The notes under the pieces: generated by a model
Database searches by the model: none
Told to the model about the DNA's origin: nothing
What the model saw: only the letters and a program-made list of their open reading frames with translations
Origin: Actinomycetes bacterium
Lineage (GTDB): Bacteria; Actinomycetota; Acidimicrobiia; Spongiisociales; UBA5794
Direction: 5' to 3'
Assembly (NCBI GenBank): GCA_023336765.1
Contig: JAMBLL010000345.1
Span: forward strand, 1 to 5,670
DNA length: 5,670 nt
Program-made: the position numbers and the translations under genes
Shown here: piece by piece, positions 1 to 4,942 of the stretch
Position numbering within the stretch: position 1 is the first letter of the stretch
How the letters are laid out: every line of letters begins with the position of its first letter

Positions 1-150
1 TCTTGCGATTTCGTCACACCGGAATCGGCGGGAATCTCCTTTTCTAGAGGTATCGGAATTCGTCCCAACCTGTTGTCGGATCAGCTGGAAGCGTTCAGTG
101 ATGCCAGATGGATCATCGTGGCATGCCATGGAGGTGTGTTGATGGACTGA
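1..150 (+). CDS. 3' end of an unrecognised gene (49 codons visible)
   Basis: Frame 1 is open from the window edge to a TGA at 148-150 and gives 49 residues. The tail reads DARWIIVACHGGVLMD, a hydrophobic strand followed by a Cys-His-Gly-Gly turn, which looks like a folded protein C-terminus rather than random translation. Frame 2 is also open nearly as far (to about 140) but reads as a Ser/Arg/Cys-rich, less protein-like string. I do not recognise the family and assign no function. The next gene starts 20 bp downstream on the same strand with its own strong ribosome binding site, so the two may be co-transcribed. Confidence is limited because the start and most of the protein lie outside the window. 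Confidence 0.4.
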   Translation, partial: SCDFVTPESAGISFSRGIGIRPNLLSDQLEAFSDARWIIVACHGGVLMD

Positions 151-155
151 GGACC

Positions 156-162
156 AAGGAGG
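156..162 (+). promoter_or_regulatory. Strong Shine-Dalgarno for the DUF2180-like gene
   Basis: AAGGAGG at 156-162 lies 7 nt before the ATG at 170 and fixes that start. The in-frame GTG at 167 would leave only 4 nt of spacing, so ATG 170 is preferred. Confidence 0.75.
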
Positions 163-169
163 CGTTGTG

Positions 170-370
170 ATGGAATGTTATGAATGCGGAGATCCGGCCA
201 AAGGCGTATGTATCGATTGTGGAGTCGGCTTGTGCGCCGAACACGGTGAGATTGTGCAAGGTCATCGCGAGGTCTTGACCGGCACCTTGACTCGCACGCG
301 CAGAATGGCGGCCCGCTGGTTCGTTTGCAAGGCGGATGCCCCGGCCCGACACCAGGCAGCGCTTCGTTAA
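170..370 (+). CDS. DUF2180-like small zinc-binding protein
   Basis: This 66-residue protein has a dense N-terminal metal-ligand pattern: C3-x2-C6, C14-x2-C17, then C22-x2-H25 in the context GVGLCAEHGE. A basic middle (TRTRRMAARW, residues 41-50) precedes C53. This order (CxxC, CxxCG, LCxEH, a conserved His-Arg-Glu region and a late Cys) matches the DUF2180 family of archaeal and actinobacterial mini zinc proteins as I recall it. Family members usually end in a second CxxC; here only C53 remains (CKAD), so D56 or a nearby His (H32, H61) would have to complete the second site. Two treble-clef-like knuckles are expected. The cellular role is unknown: no catalytic residues, signal peptide or membrane segment are seen. 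It converges on arsC with a shared hairpin terminator, so any link with arsenate handling is positional only. The ATG is supported by an excellent ribosome binding site. Confidence 0.75.
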   Translation: MECYECGDPAKGVCIDCGVGLCAEHGEIVQGHREVLTGTLTRTRRMAARWFVCKADAPARHQAALR

Positions 371-371
371 A

Positions 372-388
372 CAGGGACGTTGTCCCTG
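372..388. terminator. Hairpin between convergent genes (shared terminator)
   Basis: Positions 372-378 (CAGGGAC) and 382-388 (GTCCCTG) form a perfect 7-bp stem with a 3-nt GTT loop. It occupies almost all of the 22-bp gap between the + strand DUF2180-like gene (ends 370) and the - strand arsC gene (ends 393). On the - strand the stem is followed by a short TTT. On the + strand there is no U run, so termination in that direction would be of the U-poor type reported in actinobacteria. Placement and stem quality support a bidirectional terminator. Confidence 0.65.
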
Positions 389-392
389 GCGG

Positions 393-818
393 TCATCTCT
401 CGGCGGGATCGATACCAAGGTCGATCAGGAGATCTCGAACCCGTCGTTCAATGTCGTCTCGTATGGGTCGTACCTGTTCTACACCCTTGCCCGCAGGGTC
501 TTCGAGTTGCCAGTCGATGTAGCGAACACCTGGGAACACCGGGCATGTGTCACCACAACCCATCGTGATGACGACGTCGGTTGATGCGATGATCTCGTCG
601 GTCCATCGCTGAGGAGTGTTCTGTCTGATGTCGATTCCCCTTTCCTCCATGGCTGCAACCGCTGACGGGTTGACCTTGTCAGCTGGTTCCGAACCACCGG
701 AGTACACCCGAACGCTCTCTGCACCGAGGTGCTGTGCAAACCCGGCAGCCATCTGGGACCGTCCCGCGTTGTGCACGCATAGGAAGAGTATTGTTGCCTG
801 AGGTTCTGTGCTGGCCAT
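393..818 (-). CDS. arsC: Arsenate reductase, low-molecular-weight phosphatase type
   Basis: This 141-residue cytoplasmic enzyme should reduce arsenate to arsenite for detoxification. The N-terminal strand runs into a phosphatase loop C14-VHNAG-R20-S21 (Cx5RS), where C14 is the nucleophile. Downstream are a GGSEPAD segment (41-47), the Cys pair C88 and C92 in MGCGDTCPVFPG, and the Asp-Pro general acid D107-P108 in LEDPAG. Length is normal for the family. Tyrosine phosphatases of this fold lack the second Cys pair and arsenic-type tail, so arsenate reductase is preferred. The spacing C88-x3-C92 is shorter than in the classic thioredoxin-linked plasmid pI258 enzyme (C82, C89), so the electron donor (thioredoxin, mycothiol or other) is uncertain. 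In-frame ATGs further upstream (845, 926) lack a ribosome binding site; ATG 818 has GGGAG nine bases before it. No arsR, arsB or acr3 is visible nearby. Confidence 0.9.
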   Translation of the reverse strand: MASTEPQATILFLCVHNAGRSQMAAGFAQHLGAESVRVYSGGSEPADKVNPSAVAAMEERGIDIRQNTPQRWTDEIIASTDVVITMGCGDTCPVFPGVRYIDWQLEDPAGKGVEQVRPIRDDIERRVRDLLIDLGIDPAER

Positions 819-827
819 CGAAACGAA

Positions 828-832
828 CTCCC
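828..832 (-). promoter_or_regulatory. Ribosome binding site deciding the arsC start
   Basis: On the - strand GGGAG lies 9 nt before the ATG at 818. The upstream candidates at 845 and 926 have no comparable purine tract, so the shorter 141-residue protein is chosen. Confidence 0.6.
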
Positions 833-1019
833 GTTGTATTGGCATGGTCTTGAGGTATTCATGATACTTCGACAAGCATTGGCATACGGTTGGCCGTCGA
901 TACTCGTCCCGAGATGGATACTTCACTGGTGATCTCGAGAGACTCAGGTCTGGGTCGAATGCGACGGGTGCCCGCCCAAGGGAAGTTTCAGCCGACCAGC
1001 CGATCAGTTAGTCCTGAAG

Positions 1020-1038
1020 CGACTCGCTGATGGAGTCG
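1020..1038. repeat. Inverted repeat CGACTC-7 nt-GAGTCG
   Basis: CGACTC (1020-1025) and GAGTCG (1033-1038) are perfect inverse complements separated by 7 nt. No neighbouring gene uses it in an obvious way. It could be a small operator or chance. Confidence 0.3.
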
Positions 1039-1226
1039 AATCCATGACCCGCCGAGTTCGCCATGTGATGCTGTATGGCGGGAATCGGGCCTTGTCGACG
1101 AGGGACCGATGGAGACGTACGGGCAAGGGCCAGCCAACGAGCAGTGTGAGTACTTCGGCCGGATCATCGGGGCGAAGACGACCGAAACCCTTCAGAAGCA
1201 CCGAGAGGTGAAAACCCCGGCTGCAT

Positions 1227-1250
1227 GGGCGTTTCGGGCCTTTCGCCCGA
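1227..1250. repeat. Imperfect GGGCNTTTC tandem repeat with alternative hairpins
   Basis: GGGCGTTTC (1227-1235) is followed at once by GGGCCTTTC (1236-1244) and then GCCCGA. Two exclusive hairpins are possible: TCGGGC (1234-1239) with GCCCGA (1245-1250) around a 5-nt loop, or GGGCG (1227-1231) with CGCCC (1244-1248). It lies about 25 bp upstream of the tRNA-like fragment, where a tRNA 5' half would be expected but is absent. Confidence 0.4.
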
Positions 1251-1273
1251 TCAGCGCGTGCGGTCTCTCCAAG

Positions 1274-1308
1274 TCCGAAGGTCGCGGGTTCAGATCCTGC
1301 CCCCGCTA
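1274..1308 (+). other. tRNA 3'-end-like fragment (T arm plus acceptor strand)
   Basis: The T arm is clear: GCGGG (1284-1288), loop TTCAGAT (1289-1295), CCTGC (1296-1300; four Watson-Crick pairs and one G-U). An acceptor 3' strand CCCCGCT (1301-1307) and discriminator A1308 follow. The segment from GAAGGTC onward resembles the 3' part of initiator tRNA-Met as I remember it. No matching 5' acceptor strand (AGCGGGG-like) or D arm lies upstream, the anticodon stem cannot be completed, and the 3' end reads ACGA rather than ACCA. This is therefore not a working tRNA. It is better explained as the 3' tRNA duplicate left at one end of an integrated element (att site), or as a tRNA pseudogene. A chance match is less likely but possible. 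Confidence 0.5.
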
Positions 1309-1391
1309 CGATCAGAACTCTTGGCATTCCTGCATGTACCGAGGTCTTCCTCGCGCAGAGGGCTTGGCCGTTCCTGGGCATGGACCCAGTT

Positions 1392-1460
1392 GACAGTGTC
1401 GCGACGGGACGGGAGTCTCATCCGTTTGTCGAATCTGAGTCGCTCGACTCAGTCCCGTTC
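1392..1460. repeat. Cluster of palindromes and a two-tier hairpin
   Basis: GACAGTGTC (1392-1400) overlaps the palindrome GTCGCGAC (1398-1405). CTGAGTCG (1435-1442) and CGACTCAG (1445-1452) form a perfect 8-bp inverted repeat with a 2-nt centre. ACGGGAC (1404-1410) is perfectly complementary to GTCCCGT (1452-1458), enclosing it. On the + strand a T-rich run (1458-1470) follows, so the outer stem could act as a terminator for rightward transcription, although no + gene precedes it. It could also be a protein-binding site or part of a structured RNA. It lies over 100 bp beyond the tatA stop. Confidence 0.45.
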
Positions 1461-1469
1461 TTGTCTGTT

Positions 1470-1482
1470 TCGGCGTTGCCGA
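1470..1482. repeat. Short hairpin TCGGC-GTT-GCCGA downstream of tatA
   Basis: TCGGC (1470-1474) and GCCGA (1478-1482) form a perfect 5-bp stem with a 3-nt loop, about 85 bp past the tatA stop on the - strand. It lacks a U run on that strand. It could contribute to ending the tatA transcript. Confidence 0.3.
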
Positions 1483-1566
1483 CCTGTCTCCGTGTCGGGA
1501 GGAGCCAATAGATCGCGGTCCGACGCGGAAGTCTCGTGCACCATACCGGCTTCGAAATCGACGACG

Positions 1567-1767
1567 TCAGCTCCGTCGTGATGAGTCCTCGGTGGAGGAT
1601 TCCTCGTCTTCGACTCCCTGAGCGATCCCCTTGCGGAATTCCTTCGCCGATGCACCAAGCGACCTAGCGAGTTGCGGCAGCTTCGTCGCTCCGAAGAGGA
1701 GGACCACGACGACGAGAATTATCAGCACTTCCGGTCCACCGATATTCCGGATGAAGGCCAGCGTCAT
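1567..1767 (-). CDS. tatA: Sec-independent (twin-arginine) translocase subunit TatA/TatE
   Basis: This 66-residue protein has the standard TatA plan. A short N-terminus ends in GPE (E13 takes the place of the polar residue at the membrane entry), followed by one hydrophobic helix (about 13-25) and the FG hinge (25-26). The amphipathic helix KLPQLARSLG...AKEFRKG runs to about 47, then comes an acidic, serine-rich tail. TatA oligomerises in the cytoplasmic membrane with TatC to pass folded, cofactor-loaded proteins. Length is at the short end of normal. No tatB or tatC is in the window, so it is a detached copy as far as can be seen. The likely local client is the Tat-signal molybdoenzyme starting at 5195. 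It is divergently oriented from the sensory operon across an 81-bp gap. The start is supported by AGGGAG five bases upstream and a plausible -10 box. Confidence 0.93.
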   Translation of the reverse strand: MTLAFIRNIGGPEVLIILVVVVLLFGATKLPQLARSLGASAKEFRKGIAQGVEDEESSTEDSSRRS

Positions 1768-1772
1768 CGAAT

Positions 1773-1778
1773 CTCCCT
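1773..1778 (-). promoter_or_regulatory. Ribosome binding site of tatA
   Basis: On the - strand AGGGAG lies 5 nt before the ATG at 1767 and supports that start. Confidence 0.65.
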
Positions 1779-1794
1779 AGGGTCGCTCGGGTCG

Positions 1795-1800
1795 ATTCTA
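1795..1800 (-). promoter_or_regulatory. Candidate -10 box for tatA
   Basis: On the - strand TAGAAT matches the sigma70 -10 consensus at five of six positions. It would start transcription near 1788, leaving a leader of roughly 20 nt that contains the ribosome binding site. No good -35 box is seen at the expected distance. Confidence 0.4.
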
Positions 1801-1833
1801 CCGCAGCCGAGACCTAATTCCTAACCAACCTGC

Positions 1834-1839
1834 TAAGCT
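1834..1839 (+). promoter_or_regulatory. Candidate -10 box for the sensory operon (leaderless start possible)
   Basis: TAAGCT keeps the key T, A and last T of a -10 hexamer and ends 9 nt before the ATG at 1849. No Shine-Dalgarno precedes either the ATG at 1849 or the in-frame one at 1855. Transcription starting at or next to the ATG would give a leaderless mRNA, common in actinobacteria. The -35 region is poor, so this is tentative. Confidence 0.3.
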
Positions 1840-1848
1840 ATTGTTGAA

Positions 1849-2796
1849 ATGCAGATGAGCAACACGCAGCGCTACCGTCGAATCTCGTTTGCAGTTTCGG
1901 TTGCCATGCTGGCGGCAGTCGTCCTGCAAGGTTGCGCCGCCGGTTCGGCTGCAGCACCGATCATCGAACTTGATCGTCGCGAACCGATTCCTTCAATTGG
2001 GGAGGTGGAACCTCATACGCTGAGGATTGGTGTTGCTGCCGTTCTGTCGCCGGAGGGCACGGTCGAAAGCTACGCGGGGTTGGCAGAATATCTAGGCGAA
2101 AAGATGGGCCGGCCCGCGGAACTGGTTCAGCGGCGAACGTACGCAGAGGTGAACGACCTCATCGGCGCGGGAGAGGTCGATCTGGCGTTCGTTTGTACAA
2201 GTGCGTACGTGAGAGGACATGCTGCTGGTTTAATGGATCTTCTCGTGGTACCTGAGATCGATGGGAGCTTGGTCTATCACTCGTCAATCATCGTTCCGAC
2301 GTCGAGTGCGGCGCAATCGATCGAAGACCTCCGAGGAGGTATGTTCGCATTCACGGATCCAATGAGCCTCACGGGGCGGTTGTACCCCAGTTCGGTCGTT
2401 CTCGGGCTTGGCGACACGCCGGAGACGTTCTTCTCGGACATTGTCTACACATACAGCCATGACGATGCCGTCAGCGCTGTTGCAGCAGGTGTGGTGGATG
2501 GTGCCGGAGTGGATGACCTGGTGCTTGAACACATGATCGATAGGGATCCCCTCCTTGAAAGCCAGATCAGGGTTATCGGATCATCACCGGACTACGGCAT
2601 CCCGCCTGTCGTGGTGCCGGTCACAACTCCCGCGTTGCTACGAGACATGTTCACTGATCTTCTGTTGGGTCTTGAATTCGATCCCGCAGGCCCGAAGATC
2701 CTCGCTGAGCTCGGCGTCGATCGCTTCGTGACGAGCTCGGATGATGCTTACAACGAGGTGCGCGAACTCATTCGACAGTACGACGAGACGCCATGA
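1849..2796 (+). CDS. PhnD/AioX-like oxyanion-binding lipoprotein
   Basis: This 315-residue protein has a signal peptide with a basic start (RYRR), a hydrophobic core (about 12-26) and a lipobox LQGC ending at C29, so it should be a membrane-anchored extracytoplasmic lipoprotein. The mature part is a periplasmic-binding fold of the phosphate/phosphite/phosphonate (PhnD-like) family. It has a first strand HTLRIGVAAVLSPEG (56-70), an AGLAEYLGEKMGRP helix, VDLAFVCTSAYV (110-121), the ligand-loop motif TDPMSLTGRLYP (169-180), and YSHDDAVSAVAAGVVDGAG (202-220). C116 is the only other cysteine. No permease or ATPase gene accompanies it. It overlaps a histidine kinase by 4 bp, so a sensing role is favoured over transport. 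Known PhnD-like sensors include AioX/ArxX, which bind arsenite. Phosphite, phosphonate or another oxyanion remains possible. No Shine-Dalgarno is visible, and the exact start (1849 or 1855) is uncertain. Confidence 0.85.
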   Translation: MQMSNTQRYRRISFAVSVAMLAAVVLQGCAAGSAAAPIIELDRREPIPSIGEVEPHTLRIGVAAVLSPEGTVESYAGLAEYLGEKMGRPAELVQRRTYAEVNDLIGAGEVDLAFVCTSAYVRGHAAGLMDLLVVPEIDGSLVYHSSIIVPTSSAAQSIEDLRGGMFAFTDPMSLTGRLYPSSVVLGLGDTPETFFSDIVYTYSHDDAVSAVAAGVVDGAGVDDLVLEHMIDRDPLLESQIRVIGSSPDYGIPPVVVPVTTPALLRDMFTDLLLGLEFDPAGPKILAELGVDRFVTSSDDAYNEVRELIRQYDETP

Positions 2797-4253
2797 CGGA
2801 TGCCGTTGCGGGAAGCCCGCCGTCGAGGTCCAGAGATGTGAGCCAAGCTTTCGAGGCTGGTGTCGGCAGAGCGAAGCGCTTCGCCACGGGTGTCAGCGTC
2901 AGAACGAAGATCCTGGGCATCGTTGTGACCATGACCATGATTCTCGGTTTGGGAATCACGTTACAGGTGCGATCTGTCATGTCCTCTGTACTCATCACCG
3001 AGCTCGACAATCGAGGTGCTTCTGTGGCGAGCGATCTCGCAGCTCGGGCGGCAGATCCACTGTTGCTCGACGCTCCCTTCGAGGTCTACGAGTTGTTGGA
3101 AGATGCCGTTGCGAATCATCCGGATGCCGAATATGCGTATGTGGTACAACCATCAGGGGCCGTGCTCGTCCACACGTTCGGGGATAGCGGGTTCCCAACC
3201 AGCCTGCGAGACTTGAGCGGCGGCATCACCGAGGACGGCATCACCCACAGGCACTTTGCCACGTCGAGAGCGACGTTTCACGAGCTTGAGGCGCCGATCA
3301 TCGACGGTGAATACGGCGCAGTTCATGTTGGTCTCAGTGAGAGCCGATTGTTGGGCGTCGTCAATGGGGTCACTGCTCAGATGCTGATCACCACCGTGTT
3401 TGTAGCGATCGTCGGTGTCGCCGCGGCAAGCTTTCTGACATGGTTTCTGACGCGTCCGATTGTTTCGCTTGTTGAGACCACTCGTCGAGTTGGAGAGGGC
3501 GACCTGACCGCTCGATCGACCTACGGAGCCCAGGATGAGATCGGAATGTTGTCGGTCGCCTTCAACCAAATGGTGGACGATCTGGAATCGAACAGGACGA
3601 CGATAGCGGAGACCGAAGCCGCTCGCACGCGTCTTCTCAAGAAGTTGATCACAGCCCAGGAGGAAGAGCGTAAACGTATCTCTCGGGAGCTGCATGACAC
3701 GATTGGCCAGTCGCTCAGCTCGATTATGGTCGGCATTACGGTTCTGGATCGCATGGCAGGAGAAGAGGCGGCCTCCAAGAGCCGGGAGCTGCAACTCCTT
3801 GCCGGGGAGACGTTGACACAGGTCCGAGAGTTGTCGCGTGAACTGCGTCCGAGCGCTCTTGACGATCTTGGATTGGTGCCTGCTCTGGAGAGGTATGCCG
3901 AGGATTTCGCTCTTCGCTACCGGAGAGTCTCTACTCAGGTACACGGCAACCTCACCACCAGACTCGATCAACCGGTGGAGACTGCGATTTACAGGATCGT
4001 CCAGGAGGCCATGACGAATGCGGCACGGCACGGTTCGGCAGAAAATGTGAGCGTCGTGCTCATGCAACGTCCCGAATCTGTGCGCGTCGTCGTCGAAGAC
4101 GACGGCTCGGGGTTCGAACCCGAGGCAGTTCGAAGGGATCGAACGAGTGTCGGACTGCACGCGATGCAGGAACGAGCGGAACTTCTCGATGGTGAGTTCG
4201 TGATTGAGTCCAGCGGCGTTGGTTCCACGGTCTATGTGGAGATCCCAACATGA
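2793..4253 (+). CDS. Membrane sensor histidine kinase (HisKA_3 / NarX-like class)
   Basis: This 486-residue protein has a cytoplasmic N-terminus of about 38 residues, TM1 (about 39-58), and an extracytoplasmic sensor region (about 59-196, probably a Cache/PDC-like fold judging from its size and the YAYVVQPSGAVLVHTF strand pair). TM2 (about 197-219) follows, then HAMP (about 220-272) and a coiled linker. The dimerisation domain carries the phospho-acceptor H301 in SRELHDTIGQ, followed by LSRELRPSALDDLGL (347-361). The ATPase domain has the N box around N409 (QEAMTNAARHG), the G1 box DDGSGF (436-441) and the G2-like SVGLHAMQER (452-461). This arrangement is HisKA_3 with HATPase_c, which pairs with NarL-type regulators. 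No cysteine is present in the whole chain, so a thiol-ligated metalloid would have to be read through the lipoprotein. Start ATG 2793 overlaps the upstream stop (ATGA), and the end overlaps the regulator the same way, indicating translational coupling. Confidence 0.92.
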   Translation: MTDAVAGSPPSRSRDVSQAFEAGVGRAKRFATGVSVRTKILGIVVTMTMILGLGITLQVRSVMSSVLITELDNRGASVASDLAARAADPLLLDAPFEVYELLEDAVANHPDAEYAYVVQPSGAVLVHTFGDSGFPTSLRDLSGGITEDGITHRHFATSRATFHELEAPIIDGEYGAVHVGLSESRLLGVVNGVTAQMLITTVFVAIVGVAAASFLTWFLTRPIVSLVETTRRVGEGDLTARSTYGAQDEIGMLSVAFNQMVDDLESNRTTIAETEAARTRLLKKLITAQEEERKRISRELHDTIGQSLSSIMVGITVLDRMAGEEAASKSRELQLLAGETLTQVRELSRELRPSALDDLGLVPALERYAEDFALRYRRVSTQVHGNLTTRLDQPVETAIYRIVQEAMTNAARHGSAENVSVVLMQRPESVRVVVEDDGSGFEPEAVRRDRTSVGLHAMQERAELLDGEFVIESSGVGSTVYVEIPT

Positions 4254-4942
4254 GTTCCACGATTCGCATCATGCTTGCAGACGATCATTCAGTTCTTCGG
4301 GCGGGCTTGATCGCTCTTCTGGATGCAGAGCCTGACATTGTCGTGGTCGGTGAGGCGGCTGACGGTGTGGAGTGCCAAGAGAAGGCATTGGCTCTGAGAC
4401 CAGACATCATCTTGATGGATATCAACATGCCGAACTGTGGCGGTCTTGAGGCTCTGGGCAACATTCGCAGCGAACTCCCTGACACCAAGGTTCTGATCCT
4501 CACGATGCACGACGACATCGGGTACCTCAAGCATGTCCTCTCCTCGGGAGGATCGGGATACATACTGAAGCAGGCGGCGAGTGAAGAACTCCTGTCGGCG
4601 ATTCACGCCGTCAATGATGGAGGTATCTTCATCCATCCGCACCATGCCCAGGCACTGGCGCGAGACTCCGCGACCGCGGATGACCAGAGTATTCGGAGAA
4701 GCGGCAACCTCCTGGAACGGCGCTATGCCTCCCTCAGTGATCGAGAAAGCGAAGTGTTCATGCTTCTTGCGCTTGGCCACAGCAACGGTGAGATAGCGGA
4801 ACTCACGTTTCTGAGCGTGAAGACGGTCGAGACGTACAAAGCTCGGCTGATGAGAAAGCTCGAGATCGTGAGTCGCGCGGATCTGGTGCATGTCGCGCTC
4901 GAGCTGGACCTCCTGGGCCAACGCAATGGACGCGGTCTGTAG
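4250..4942 (+). CDS. NarL/FixJ-type response regulator with LuxR HTH
   Basis: This 230-residue protein has a receiver domain (1-120) with acidic pocket D11/D12, phospho-acceptor D57 in LMDINMP, switch residue T85 (ILTMHDD) and K107 (YILKQA). A linker of about 38 residues (122-159) leads to a LuxR-type helix-turn-helix from about 160. That domain has LSDRESEVFMLLALGHSNGE and the recognition helix in LSVKTVETYKARLMRKL. All catalytic receiver residues are intact, so it should be phosphorylated by the kinase whose gene it overlaps by 4 bp. The likely target is the molybdoenzyme promoter in the 252-bp region that follows, and possibly the operon's own promoter or tatA; this is inferred from position. 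The sigma54-type central AAA+ domain of AioR/ArxR is absent, so it would act on ordinary sigma70-family promoters. Cysteines C42 and C63 have no evident role. Confidence 0.94.
   Translation: MSSTIRIMLADDHSVLRAGLIALLDAEPDIVVVGEAADGVECQEKALALRPDIILMDINMPNCGGLEALGNIRSELPDTKVLILTMHDDIGYLKHVLSSGGSGYILKQAASEELLSAIHAVNDGGIFIHPHHAQALARDSATADDQSIRRSGNLLERRYASLSDRESEVFMLLALGHSNGEIAELTFLSVKTVETYKARLMRKLEIVSRADLVHVALELDLLGQRNGRGL

Larger units (their letters stand above)
819..1566. other. 748-bp stretch without a convincing gene
   Basis: No open frame here gives a recognisable protein on either strand. Frames spanning 1004-1381 (-) and 1109-1393 (+) read through a tRNA-like fragment and give the peptide signatures typical of translated tRNA (GSEPATFGL on -, SEGRGFRSCPRY on +), so they are not counted. 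The stretch contains the arsC upstream region (819 to about 960), a 6-bp hairpin (1020-1038), imperfect GGGC repeats (1227-1250), a tRNA 3'-end-like fragment (about 1274-1308) and a cluster of inverted repeats (1392-1482). It separates the arsC/DUF2180 pair from tatA and the sensory operon, and may be the scar of an insertion. Confidence 0.6.

Noticed and set aside
819..926. N-terminal extension of arsC to the ATG at 926
   Set aside because: The extra 36 residues do not resemble the family N-terminus and lack a ribosome binding site; ATG 818 has a good one and gives normal length.
1230..1310. A complete functional tRNA gene
   Set aside because: No 5' acceptor strand or D arm pairs with the 3' part, the anticodon stem has a mismatch or fails depending on register, and the CCA is absent.
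1160..1310. A tRNA split by a group I intron
   Set aside because: No upstream 5' exon with acceptor and D arm could be found, and no intron core elements were recognised.
1004..1381. 125-codon - strand frame containing GAGSEPATFGL
   Set aside because: That peptide is the familiar antisense translation of a tRNA T arm and acceptor end. The rest shows no domain and there is no ribosome binding site.
1109..1393. 94-codon + strand frame ending in SEGRGFRSCPRY and following residues
   Set aside because: The recognisable part is a sense translation of the tRNA-like fragment. I found no integrase or other motif in the remainder.
1849..2796. A phosphonate transporter component
   Set aside because: No ATPase or permease gene accompanies it and it is translationally coupled to a kinase, so a sensing role fits better; transport with distant partners cannot be fully excluded.
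3153..4160. 335-codon open frame on the - strand inside the histidine kinase gene
   Set aside because: It lies entirely antisense to a clear, full-domain histidine kinase, its translation is rich in Arg/Ser/His with no recognisable domain, and it is a by-product of codon use on the + strand.
4289..4921. 210-codon open frame on the - strand inside the response regulator gene
   Set aside because: It is antisense to a complete receiver plus LuxR regulator, with no domain seen in its own translation.
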